Shown: positions 16,593 to 24,576 of the stretch, piece after piece
How positions within the stretch are numbered: position 1 is the stretch's first letter
Layout: every line of letters starts with the position of its first letter
DNA from: Alphaproteobacteria bacterium
Lineage (GTDB): Bacteria > Pseudomonadota > Alphaproteobacteria > Micavibrionales > Micavibrionaceae
Reading direction: 5' to 3'
Length of the DNA stretch: 64,000 bases
Assembly (NCBI GenBank): GCA_016125135.1
Contig: WGMJ01000003.1
Coordinates: 310,001-374,000, forward strand
Position numbers and translations under genes: made by a program
The notes under the pieces: model-generated
What the model was told of the DNA's origin: nothing
The model's input: the letters and a program-made list of their open reading frames with translations, nothing else
Database searches by the model: none

Positions 16593-17366
16593 ATGACAAA
16601 CACAATTATAGCATCAGTAAAAGCAGCAAGGGGCACAATAACAACACGCGGCTATGAGCCAAGGGTGGGGCTTGATTGCGGCGCATCTGCAGATGGCAAC
16701 AACTATAGCAGACGCATAGGCATTGTTGATTATGCACTGATGCCAGGAAACCTCAGCTATACAACCGTAGACCGCCGCGCAGATTTGTGGGCATCCACAA
16801 CCGATACAAATGAAGAGATGTTCGCGAAATTGCTGTCACTCGCTGACGAACTGGGCGCTGACAATATCAACATACATTATATGCAAGACGACCTTAACGG
16901 CTATGAAACAGCCCGTTTGATGGGCGCCCTGCTTGCGGCTGCGCAATCCTACAAGAATGGGCAAACAAATCCGTTTCTTCTTGCACGCGAAGTGGAAGAA
17001 TTCGAATGCCAGATGGATATAGAGCACGTTGGCGCAACAGCGCTTGCTGCTGCGAGACGTTTTCAGGCAGAAAGAGAGGAAAGGCACATCAGGGCGTGGG
17101 GCGGCCCGAATGAAGGCCACTATCTGAATCAACCTATCTCGGATGAAGAAGTGCAGAAAGAGGTCAAAGATAAACGGGCAAGCCAACAATCACTGCAAGA
17201 AGCATGGCGAATGGGCTTGGCAATGAGCCACGAGATTGGCAAGGCTATGGTGACTGATGAAGCAACTGTGAGGCCGCTGATCAAACAAATGATTGAGTTC
17301 ATGGAAGCAAGACCGCCGGTTGCAGCGGGTCCGCAACAACACGCAAATACGCGTCAATTCGGTTAA
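16593..17366 (+). CDS. Hypothetical protein, 257 residues
   Basis: I do not recognise the family. It is a soluble protein with an N-terminal beta-rich part (YEPRVGLDCGASADGNNYSR, IGIVDYALMPGNLSYTTVDR). A helical middle follows (LADELGADNINIHYMQDD; ARLMGALLAAAQSYKNG) and then a charged helical C-terminal half. A GGGGAGA ribosome site precedes the ATG. It shares a likely transcript with the 52-residue small protein, so the two may act together. The stop is merged with a 27-bp repeat that also follows the next gene. Confidence 0.65.
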   Translation: MTNTIIASVKAARGTITTRGYEPRVGLDCGASADGNNYSRRIGIVDYALMPGNLSYTTVDRRADLWASTTDTNEEMFAKLLSLADELGADNINIHYMQDDLNGYETARLMGALLAAAQSYKNGQTNPFLLAREVEEFECQMDIEHVGATALAAARRFQAEREERHIRAWGGPNEGHYLNQPISDEEVQKEVKDKRASQQSLQEAWRMGLAMSHEIGKAMVTDEATVRPLIKQMIEFMEARPPVAAGPQQHANTRQFG

Positions 17367-17456
17367 ACAAGTTCTCTCTCCCCAGAGAGTGGGGTTGGGT
17401 AAAAGATAGAGCGACTATCAAAAGCCCGACCCCGCCAGAGAGGAGGGGATTAAAGA
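17363..17456. repeat. Intergenic hairpin repeat (REP/MITE-like), full copy
   Basis: The first 27 bp (17363-17389, starting at the preceding TAA stop region) recur exactly at 18453-18479. The left arm (CTCTCTCCCCAGAGAG, then GGGGTTGGG) pairs imperfectly with the right arm (CCCGACCCC, then CCAGAGAGGAGGGGATT). This gives a long imperfect stem with an AT-rich centre. It lies between two genes of the accessory block and may also terminate transcription. Confidence 0.55.
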
Positions 17457-17487
17457 TAAAAAGACAAATACATTGGGGAGAAATATA

Positions 17488-18456
17488 ATGAGTATTATAA
17501 CAACACCATCAATATCAAATAACTTTGAACGTACAAATGTTTTAGGCCGTGACGCGGTTTCAAACATGATTAGCGAAGGCCACCAATTTTTCACACCAGG
17601 CATAGACGACGAACAGGTTGCACAGGCTTTTATAAATCATGTGCAGGATATGCGCCGCCAGCTTCTACTGCGCGAGCAACTTGCGAACATACCATTAAAG
17701 GATCTGTTGCACTCAATAAAAAACTTTGCAACACCAGCAGGCGCAGTTGATCCTGCAAACTTAACAGCTGAACAACGTGACAGAGTAGAACGTATGGTAG
17801 AACCTTATATCAGGCTTTGGATCGACCTTGAAAGATCCAGCAAGGGCGTTACAGCGACCTACCTTACAGAGAAAGCTGTGCCACTACTCAGCCTATGTTC
17901 TGAAGAGGCCGCCAGCAGCTTCCAACAAGAAATTGACGCCTTTAATGCCACACGTGAAGAAAGGCTTGAAATACTTCGCAGTATACCAAGAAGTGAAACG
18001 CTAGACATTGTTGTTGTTGATGTTGATGGCACACTTATTCTTGACGATAATGGTGAGCTACAGCTGAACGAAGAAGTCATTCAAACCTTGCGCTTACTGC
18101 AGGCTGCAGGCGTCCCATTCCAGATTGCAACATTGGGCGACCCTGAAAACCGTCTTGCTGCTTTACGTGCGCTCGGTATGGATGAAAGCCTGCTTGTAAA
18201 TGGTGTTGTTGATAAGGAAATATTTGCAGGCAAGCGTGTTTTAGGTGTTATTGACGATACAAAAGCCGAAGCGCAGTTCATCAAAACGATGAGCGATTAC
18301 ACAGTCAACAGTGTTTACGGCAGTATGACCAACCATTCGGGCGACACGCTATCACCTGAAAGAGTGGCAGCCTCGCTCATTGAGGCACACCAAAGCTGGG
18401 TGCGAGCCCGCGCAGAAATTGTTGTTGAAAGTAACAATACACCAACAACACTTTAA
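17488..18456 (+). CDS. Unknown N-terminal domain fused to a HAD-like phosphatase domain
   Basis: The start is placed at ATG 17488 because it follows a GGGGAG ribosome site of the same form as neighbouring genes; a TTG at 17473 is less likely. The first 165 residues are helical and unrecognised. The C-terminal part has HAD motifs: motif I DVDGT at 178-182, a threonine-containing strand FQIATLGD as motif II, and GVIDDTKAEA as the acidic motif IV. This suggests a phosphohydrolase or phosphotransferase, possibly on a protein or nucleotide. The N-terminal domain may give specificity. It ends in the second copy of the 27-bp repeat. Confidence 0.7.
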   Translation: MSIITTPSISNNFERTNVLGRDAVSNMISEGHQFFTPGIDDEQVAQAFINHVQDMRRQLLLREQLANIPLKDLLHSIKNFATPAGAVDPANLTAEQRDRVERMVEPYIRLWIDLERSSKGVTATYLTEKAVPLLSLCSEEAASSFQQEIDAFNATREERLEILRSIPRSETLDIVVVDVDGTLILDDNGELQLNEEVIQTLRLLQAAGVPFQIATLGDPENRLAALRALGMDESLLVNGVVDKEIFAGKRVLGVIDDTKAEAQFIKTMSDYTVNSVYGSMTNHSGDTLSPERVAASLIEAHQSWVRARAEIVVESNNTPTTL

Positions 18457-18479
18457 ACAAGTTCTCTCTCCCCAGAGAG
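18453..18479. repeat. 27-bp repeat, second copy (left arm only)
   Basis: Exact match to 17363-17389, again merged with a gene's TAA stop. The small hairpin CTCTCT/AGAGAG is present but the right arm of the longer element is not. Confidence 0.6.
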
Positions 18480-18550
18480 CGTGGCTGGTGGTAGAATGGG
18501 TCGCTCCCGTTCACACCGGCTGCGCATTTTTATAGAAGATTGGTTTTTAC

Positions 18551-19399
18551 ATGAAAAATATTATTGCTGTTCTTATTGCCGTTACTGCTGTCAGTTACTT
18601 CTGGTTTTCAAACCAGTCTGTAAAACCTGCTGCGCAAGCAACAAATCAAAAAGCTTTTGCCCGCATAATGAAAACAGGCGAGCTGCGCTGCGGGTATTTT
18701 CCGATGCCCCTGATGCTTGAGAAAGACCCGAATACAGGCGCTATGATAGGTGTTTTGTTTGACTATATGACAGCACTTGCAGAAGCAGCCGATATAAAAA
18801 TCAACTGGGCTGAAGAAATAAACCTCGCCACCTACACACAAGATATTACGAATGGCCGCTACGATGTAGAATGCGCAGGTGGCTGGGCCAATGCGCTGCG
18901 TGGCAAGCATTTATACTACGTAGAGCCTATTGCCTATTACCCCGTCTATGCCTATGTGCGCGGCGATGACACACGTTTTGATGCGGATTACGAAGCCATC
19001 AACAAGCCTGAGATAAAGGCTGCTGTGCTGGACGGTGAAACCTCGGCACTGATCAGGCAGCGCCGCTTCCCGCACACTACAGCACATGAAGTGCCACAAA
19101 TGGCGGGCGCACCAGGCATGATGTTATTACAGGTGACAACGGGTAAGGCAGATGTGGCTTTTGCCGATGCCGCCACCGCGCAGGAATTCTTAAAATCAAA
19201 CCCCAACAGTATAAAGCCGTTGAAGCAGGAGACCTTGCGCCTGATCCCCATCAGCGTGTCAGTCGCGCGAGGCGAGGCAGATTTGCAGCAATTCCTGAAT
19301 ACAGCCACCACCGAAATGCAGCTTGACGGCATGATTGAAAGAATTCTGCAGAAATACGACCCCGCAGGCGAAGTGTTTATTCACGTTCAAGCGCCGTAA
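18551..19399 (+). CDS. Extracellular solute-binding protein, family 3 (ABC importer), paralog 1
   Basis: The 282-residue exported protein begins with an N-terminal hydrophobic segment at 3-20 that has no clear cleavage site. The family 3 fold begins at RIMKTGELRCGYFPMPLM and continues with DYMTALAEAADIKINWAEE. It binds an amino acid or similar small polar solute in the periplasm. It precedes a permease, a second binding protein and an ATPase in the same direction, giving one import system. Two Cys (in LRCGYF and VECAGG) match positions in the second paralog (LRCAFT, ALCSML) and may form a disulfide. Confidence 0.85.
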   Translation: MKNIIAVLIAVTAVSYFWFSNQSVKPAAQATNQKAFARIMKTGELRCGYFPMPLMLEKDPNTGAMIGVLFDYMTALAEAADIKINWAEEINLATYTQDITNGRYDVECAGGWANALRGKHLYYVEPIAYYPVYAYVRGDDTRFDADYEAINKPEIKAAVLDGETSALIRQRRFPHTTAHEVPQMAGAPGMMLLQVTTGKADVAFADAATAQEFLKSNPNSIKPLKQETLRLIPISVSVARGEADLQQFLNTATTEMQLDGMIERILQKYDPAGEVFIHVQAP

Positions 19400-19440
19400 A
19401 CTATGGACATTTTGGCGTTAAAGGCGATAATAACGGCATA

Positions 19441-20106
19441 ATGTCCGTATTCGATATTCTTGTTAAATATTATCCAGCTTTTCTGGGCGGCCTGTGGGTC
19501 ACGCTCCAGCTTTCCATGATCATCTGGGCCAGCGGTCTCCTTCTGGGCGGTGCCTTGGGTATTGCAGGCTGGCGCTCACCCATCAGCGTTGGCATTCCCT
19601 CACGTATTACATCTTTTATTCTAGGTGGTATTCCGTTGCTCGTGTTCCTGTTCTGGCTGCACTACCCCGTGCAAGCCATGTTCAATGTTGTTATTGACCC
19701 GTTCTATACCGCCGCCTTTACATTGGGCATCATTAATATCTTCGGTGTTGCAGATATTGTGCGCGGTGCGCTCGATGACTTCCCGCGGCAGTATTTACTT
19801 GCAGCAAAAGTAACAGGCCTTACGAACAAGCAAACAATTTTTCGTATCCAGCTACCGCTGATTATGCGGCAAATCACCCCGTCTTTATTGATGTTACAGG
19901 TGACCATGCTGCACACAACCCTGTTTGCATCCCTCATTTCGGTTGAAGAAATTTTCCGCGTGGCGCAGCGTATCAACGCCCAAATTTACCGCCCCGTTGA
20001 AATTTATACAGCGCTTGGCCTGTTCTTCCTTGCTGTCTGTCTGCCGGTAAACGCCATTGCCCTGACACTGCGTGACAAATTCACCCGCAACCTGTCGGAG
20101 CAATAA
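19441..20106 (+). CDS. ABC importer permease, polar amino-acid (HisMQ/GlnP) type
   Basis: The 221-residue inner-membrane protein has about five hydrophobic segments. The EAA loop that docks on the ATPase is visible as LAAKVTGLTNKQTIFRIQLP (residues about 120-139). Only one permease gene is present, so the channel would be a homodimer. Its stop overlaps the next start (TAATG). Confidence 0.88.
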   Translation: MSVFDILVKYYPAFLGGLWVTLQLSMIIWASGLLLGGALGIAGWRSPISVGIPSRITSFILGGIPLLVFLFWLHYPVQAMFNVVIDPFYTAAFTLGIINIFGVADIVRGALDDFPRQYLLAAKVTGLTNKQTIFRIQLPLIMRQITPSLLMLQVTMLHTTLFASLISVEEIFRVAQRINAQIYRPVEIYTALGLFFLAVCLPVNAIALTLRDKFTRNLSEQ

Positions 20107-20927
20107 TGCAGCGCATTCTTGCTCTTCTGTTTTTTTTGCTAACGGCGAGCTTACCTGTATTTGCAGGGCCTGTTTTTGACAATGTCGTTAAAACCGGCGT
20201 TCTGCGTTGCGCCTTCACTTCCGTTGACCCCTATATTTATAAGGATCTTGCCGATGGAAAAGTGCGGGGCCCCGTTGCCGACATTCTTGAAAAAGCGACC
20301 GCACAAATTGATTTAAAAGTAGAATGGGTGGCGGAGGTTGGTTACGCCGATTTTGCCGACGGCTTTAAAACCGGCCGTTATGATGCGCTATGCAGCATGC
20401 TTTCATTTGCGCCACAGCGCGCCCGTGTGACGCGCTTCACCGACCCGATATTCTACCTGCCATTTTACGCCTATGGCCGTACAACGGAGACACGTTTCAA
20501 GCAGATGGATGACCTCAATAGCGACGCATTAAAGGCTGCTGTAACAGATGGTGAGGTGTTCGAGCGTATGACACGTGAACGCTTTCCGCTTACACCCCAT
20601 CAAAGCCACCCGAACATGACGCTTCAGGGCCAGCTCTTTCTGGATGTTGCTGACAGCAAGGCTGATTACGTTGTTCATGACGCGCAGATTTTCAAGCAGT
20701 TTGCCCTGAAAAACCCGGACCGCATCAAACCCTTGTTTTCAGAGCCGGTCCATATTGTCCCTGTGGGTTGGGCGCTTCCCTTGGGTGAGGATGATCTCGC
20801 AAACCTGATAAATGCGAGCCTGCGCACGATGCATGACCTTGATCTGGTCGACAAAATTCTTGATAAATATAAAATGACTGAAAAAGAAGTGCTGCGTATC
20901 AATAAAAACTACACAATTCCGGAATAA
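20106..20927 (+). CDS. Extracellular solute-binding protein, family 3, paralog 2
   Basis: This 273-residue protein has a signal peptide (LFFLLTASLPVFA) and a family 3 domain starting VVKTGVLRCAFTSVDPYIYK. It is a diverged paralog of the 18551 protein, with matching motifs along the whole length (ITNGRYD/FKTGRYD; KPEIKAAVLDGE/SDALKAAVTDGE). Two binding proteins for one permease implies two ligands or a heteromeric receptor. Confidence 0.87.
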   Translation: MQRILALLFFLLTASLPVFAGPVFDNVVKTGVLRCAFTSVDPYIYKDLADGKVRGPVADILEKATAQIDLKVEWVAEVGYADFADGFKTGRYDALCSMLSFAPQRARVTRFTDPIFYLPFYAYGRTTETRFKQMDDLNSDALKAAVTDGEVFERMTRERFPLTPHQSHPNMTLQGQLFLDVADSKADYVVHDAQIFKQFALKNPDRIKPLFSEPVHIVPVGWALPLGEDDLANLINASLRTMHDLDLVDKILDKYKMTEKEVLRINKNYTIPE

Positions 20928-20929
20928 AA

Positions 20930-21670
20930 ATGGCCTCTTTAAGCGCAACCAATATCCACAAAAGCTTTGGCGAAAAGAAAGTTTTGCGCGGCGTTGACCT
21001 TGCGGTCGAACCAGGGAAAATCACCTGCCTTATTGGCCCCTCCGGCTCCGGTAAAACAACGCTTTTACGCGCTATGGCGCTGGTTGACCTGCCTGATAAA
21101 GGCACTGTGAAGGTTGATGAAACCACTTACAATTTTCCGCTTCCGCCAGAAGTCGTGGAGGTGTCCCCCGCACCATGGCCAAAGGTGACGGCTGTATTCC
21201 AGTCACTTTTTCTCTGGCCACATATGAGCTTGCGCGAAAATATTTTGCTGCCCGCAACAAATGTGAATGCAGAGAATGCCGAAAAAGACCTTGCCGGGCT
21301 TTGCAAGGTTTTTGAAATGGAAGAATTTATCGACCGCTACCCGAATGAAGCCTCGGGCGGACAAAAGCAGCGTGCGGCACTGGCGCGTGCGCTTATTCTG
21401 AACCCGCAATATATCCTGCTTGATGAAATTACAAGTGCGCTTGATATCGAGCAAACCGCACGTATTCTCACCAAACTCGGCCATTTGAAAGAACGCGGCA
21501 TTGGCGTGTTGCTTATTACACACCATCTTGGTTTTGCCAAAGCGATGGCTGACCAGATTGTGTTTATGGCTGACGGCATGGTTGTGGAAAGCGGGGGGCC
21601 ACCCATACTGCAAAACCCCGAAACAGAACGCATGAAAGCCTTCCTCCATATGGTGGAGGCGGTCGGATAA
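20930..21670 (+). CDS. ABC importer ATPase, polar amino-acid (GlnQ) type
   Basis: The 246-residue protein has Walker A GPSGSGKTT at about 31-39. The signature ASGGQKQRAALARAL, Walker B YILLDE and the switch His region LLITHH follow in order. It powers the importer with the permease at 19441. It starts 2 bp after the second binding-protein gene, completing a four-gene operon. Confidence 0.93.
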   Translation: MASLSATNIHKSFGEKKVLRGVDLAVEPGKITCLIGPSGSGKTTLLRAMALVDLPDKGTVKVDETTYNFPLPPEVVEVSPAPWPKVTAVFQSLFLWPHMSLRENILLPATNVNAENAEKDLAGLCKVFEMEEFIDRYPNEASGGQKQRAALARALILNPQYILLDEITSALDIEQTARILTKLGHLKERGIGVLLITHHLGFAKAMADQIVFMADGMVVESGGPPILQNPETERMKAFLHMVEAVG

Positions 21671-21692
21671 AGCGTACAAAAAGGAACGCAAC

Positions 21693-22418
21693 GTGAAAAA
21701 ACAAAATGGTTTTACGCTTGTTGAAATCGCGATTGTCATCGTCATCATTGGCTTGCTGATTGGCGGTGTAATGAAAGGGCAGGAGTTACTCCGTACAACA
21801 CAAATGAATTCTCTCATTACCGATATGACGGGAATTGACACCGCTTTCACTCAATTCTGGAATAAATACAACGCAATACCCGGTGACATTCTGAACCCCA
21901 GTGGTATTTTGCCGAATTGTACTGCTGGCGCATGTGCGGATGGCGGCGATGCAAACCTGCAAATTATGGATTCCAATGCCGCTGAATCGGCAATTCCTCC
22001 TGCGCATACAGAGGAGAAATTTTCTGCCTTCCACCACCTACAAGCAGCCGGATTGATTACTGGCATTAAGAGCCAGCTCATGAGTTTCGGAGAAGGGATG
22101 CCCGCAGCAGCAATTGGCGGCGGCTACTGGTTGGGGCATGATCTGGGGACAGCAACAACAACCGTTCCTGTGGACCACCGGTCAGGGACTTATATTTCCT
22201 ACGGCGAATCACGAACAACGACAAATGGCGAACATATGGGCGGTATGTTGGGCGCAGAGGTTGGCGCGATTGACCGCAAAATTGATGACGGCACCCCTTA
22301 CACAGGCAGAATTGTGAACCATGGCGACCCTGCCAATTGTGTCACCGGTGGCACTGCCTATGTCGAGAACTCGACAGTTACAAATTGCTCGATCGCCATG
22401 AAAACAACAACCAGATAA
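21693..22418 (+). CDS. Type IV prepilin-like protein 1
   Basis: Starts at GTG 21693 with AAGGAACG upstream. The short Lys-rich leader KKQNG is followed by the class III prepilin motif GFTLVEIAIVIVIIGLLIGG with Glu at +5, then a GMKGQEL-type helix. The globular part has KYNAIPGD, Cys pairs and IDRKIDDG near the end, as in pseudopilins and minor pilins. Processed by prepilin peptidase. No assembly ATPase, secretin or peptidase gene is in the window. Confidence 0.85.
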   Translation: MKKQNGFTLVEIAIVIVIIGLLIGGVMKGQELLRTTQMNSLITDMTGIDTAFTQFWNKYNAIPGDILNPSGILPNCTAGACADGGDANLQIMDSNAAESAIPPAHTEEKFSAFHHLQAAGLITGIKSQLMSFGEGMPAAAIGGGYWLGHDLGTATTTVPVDHRSGTYISYGESRTTTNGEHMGGMLGAEVGAIDRKIDDGTPYTGRIVNHGDPANCVTGGTAYVENSTVTNCSIAMKTTTR

Positions 22419-22439
22419 ATATTCAGGAAAGTCCATTCT

Positions 22440-23201
22440 ATGCGAAATAACACAGGCTTTACACTTGTAGAAATTGCAATCGTTATCGTCATTATCGGCC
22501 TGTTGATTGGCGGTGTGATGAAAGGGCAGGAGTTAATCCGCTCAAGTGCTATTAGTGCTTACATCAGTCAGCTGAAAGAAGTGGAGACCGCTGTGCGTTT
22601 CTTCAAAAATAAATACGGCGTGCTACCAGGCGACATGACAAATCCTGATACTCTTTTGCCAGGCTGTGATGGAACGGCTGGTTGTGATCAGGTGGGGGAC
22701 GGTAATACAAAAATTAACGGCGCGGGGGACGCAAGCATTTTCCAGGTCGGCGCGGGGGGCGGGCCTATTGCCTCCACAGGCGATGAACGGGTTTTTGCGT
22801 GGTCACATCTTGCAGCAGCTGGATTGGTAGGTGGGGTCAACATTGATTCCACGACCATCCGCGCCGGTGAAGCAATCCCCGCAGCGAAAATTAATAACAC
22901 AATGATGTTCCTTGGATGGGCCAACGTTGTAGGCGCGGGCCTTTCTTATGATATGCCATTGGGGACCTACCTGATCAGCGTACCCAGTGTTGATTTAACT
23001 GACTCGGGCAGACTCGCTCTTTTATCAGGCGGAGAAATCGCGCAGATGGATCGTAAAATTGACGATGGTAATGCGCGAACCGGGGTTATTGTTGAAGCCC
23101 TTGCCAATACCAACTGCCGTACAGCAACTGGCGGGGATGAATATCTCGAGACAAGAGGCAATCCCACCTGTAACTTCTTCTTCCGGTTGGGCCTTAATTA
23201 A
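22440..23201 (+). CDS. Type IV prepilin-like protein 2
   Basis: This 253-residue tandem paralog of the preceding gene has the leader MRNNT, the same GFTLVEIAIVIVIIGLLIGG helix, NKYGVLPGD, and MDRKIDDG near the C-terminus. The helix is nearly identical and the globular domains have diverged, so they may be partner subunits at a pilus or pseudopilus tip. It begins 21 bp after its paralog. Confidence 0.85.
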   Translation: MRNNTGFTLVEIAIVIVIIGLLIGGVMKGQELIRSSAISAYISQLKEVETAVRFFKNKYGVLPGDMTNPDTLLPGCDGTAGCDQVGDGNTKINGAGDASIFQVGAGGGPIASTGDERVFAWSHLAAAGLVGGVNIDSTTIRAGEAIPAAKINNTMMFLGWANVVGAGLSYDMPLGTYLISVPSVDLTDSGRLALLSGGEIAQMDRKIDDGNARTGVIVEALANTNCRTATGGDEYLETRGNPTCNFFFRLGLN

Positions 23202-23298
23202 TTGAAATAAGGTTATTTTTCTCTTTTTTGCTGTGCAATATAGCTTTTGCAGTTTGCTGTGCTAGGGTTTTCCCAAAATTAAAACAGGGAAAAACCAC

Positions 23299-23898
23299 AT
23301 GAAACTTTCACGCTCAGCCGCAGCAGCGGCGATTATCGCTCCCGCCTTGGCAGCCGCGCCTTTCGTTCAATCCGCTTTTGGCCAACAGGCTGAGGTTTCC
23401 GCAATTACCGGCGTTGATTTCACAGACCCCGAGGCTGATCTGCCAAACCCTTACCGCACAAATCTCGGCGATGTAGAAGGTACAGAAATTGCGGTTGAAG
23501 GTGATTACGACATGCATTGCGAGGCGGATATGTCACGCGTGGATAATCTGCCACCACAAGCTCTTAATAACCGTGACGATTTTGAAGAGGTCCACCGCCG
23601 CGAACGCGAAGAGCTGGAGTTGGATGCGATAGAAAACGCAGCCGAAGATTGTTTAGAGGCCGGTCTGCGCCGTCGTGCCGGTGGTGCCTTTGGACAAGGG
23701 GAAGGTGGTCAGGATGGCCGCCGTGTCGGAGGCCGCGAAGGGCTTGGATTTTCAGCTTCGCCTGATCGTGTCCGCGCCCGTGTGCGGCAGGATTTTGGAC
23801 ATGTAGGTGATACAACAATCACGGGGGTTGTCAGTGGTGACACAGATGGCGAAGTCTATGCCGGTATCCGTGTATCGCGCACCCGCCAACCAGATTAA
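23299..23898 (+). CDS. Exported hypothetical protein, paralog of the 24010 protein
   Basis: The 199-residue protein has a signal peptide (AAAAAIIAPALAAAPFVQSA, cleavage near FGQQ). Mature features are two Cys (YDMHCEADMSR and ENAAEDCLEAGLR), a charged helix rich in Arg/Glu, a Gly/Arg-rich linker and a C-terminal segment ITGVVSGDTDGEVYAGIRVS. The same order of two Cys and the C-terminal segment occurs in the 24010 protein, so they are tandem paralogs. Probably periplasmic; family not recognised. Confidence 0.65.
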   Translation: MKLSRSAAAAAIIAPALAAAPFVQSAFGQQAEVSAITGVDFTDPEADLPNPYRTNLGDVEGTEIAVEGDYDMHCEADMSRVDNLPPQALNNRDDFEEVHRREREELELDAIENAAEDCLEAGLRRRAGGAFGQGEGGQDGRRVGGREGLGFSASPDRVRARVRQDFGHVGDTTITGVVSGDTDGEVYAGIRVSRTRQPD

Positions 23899-23925
23899 TG
23901 AATAAAATCAATATCTTGAATAGAG

Positions 23926-23953
23926 AAAAAGCGGTATAAGGCCGCTTTTTTAT
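23926..23953 (+). terminator. Intrinsic terminator
   Basis: AAAAAGCGG, loop TATAAGG, CCGCTTTTT: a nine-bp stem with a T-run, 28 bp after the first exported paralog. Confidence 0.88.
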
Positions 23954-24009
23954 TGTCCTTTTAATTGCCCCCTTGTATTTTTCATAACTATATAGTATAA
24001 ATAAGGGTC

Positions 24010-24576
24010 ATGAAATCAATTACAAAAATTCTGGCTACCGCCGCTTTAACCACCGCCCTTGCCGGTACCGCTGCTGCCCAGGACGCTGATGTTAGTCCGG
24101 TTGCGACAGATACCGAAACAAGCTTTACCGTAAGCTTTGATGACCCGAACAACCTGACGAGCCGATGGGTGCAACCGTCTTACCTTGAAGAAGTCTCCCC
24201 AATTGAAATCCAGCCTGTCGATAATTCTTGTGCAGCCGCTACTTTCACGGCACGTGACCCCGGCCACACAAACACACGCATCGCCCAAAGAGAAGCCGAG
24301 GAAGCAGGGGAACGTGACCTTGATGCTGTAAGCGAAGCCGCAGAAGATTGCGCAATGAGCGCTGTTCAAAGCCGTTTTGGCTGGGGTGGGAATGATGGCA
24401 CAGCTGAAATCGGTAGTGGTGGGCAACAAAGCCGTGGTGACTTTTCAATCTCGGCAAGCCGTGCCCGATATGAACGCGAGCTGGCGAGAGTTGGCGGGAC
24501 AGAAGTCACCGGGATGATTGGCTATGAAGAAGACCGCGAAGGCGTAATAGGCATACAGGTTTTCCGCCGTAACTAG
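24010..24576 (+). CDS. Exported hypothetical protein, paralog of the 23299 protein
   Basis: The 188-residue protein has a signal peptide ending ALAGTAAAQ. It carries the same pair of Cys contexts (DNSCAAATFTAR; SEAAEDCAMSAVQ) and C-terminal segment VTGMIGYEEDREGVIGIQVF as its neighbour. AAGGGTC lies 6 nt before the ATG. A separate terminator between the two genes suggests independent expression. It overlaps the convergent zinc-finger gene by 4 bp at the stops. Confidence 0.65.
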   Translation: MKSITKILATAALTTALAGTAAAQDADVSPVATDTETSFTVSFDDPNNLTSRWVQPSYLEEVSPIEIQPVDNSCAAATFTARDPGHTNTRIAQREAEEAGERDLDAVSEAAEDCAMSAVQSRFGWGGNDGTAEIGSGGQQSRGDFSISASRARYERELARVGGTEVTGMIGYEEDREGVIGIQVFRRN

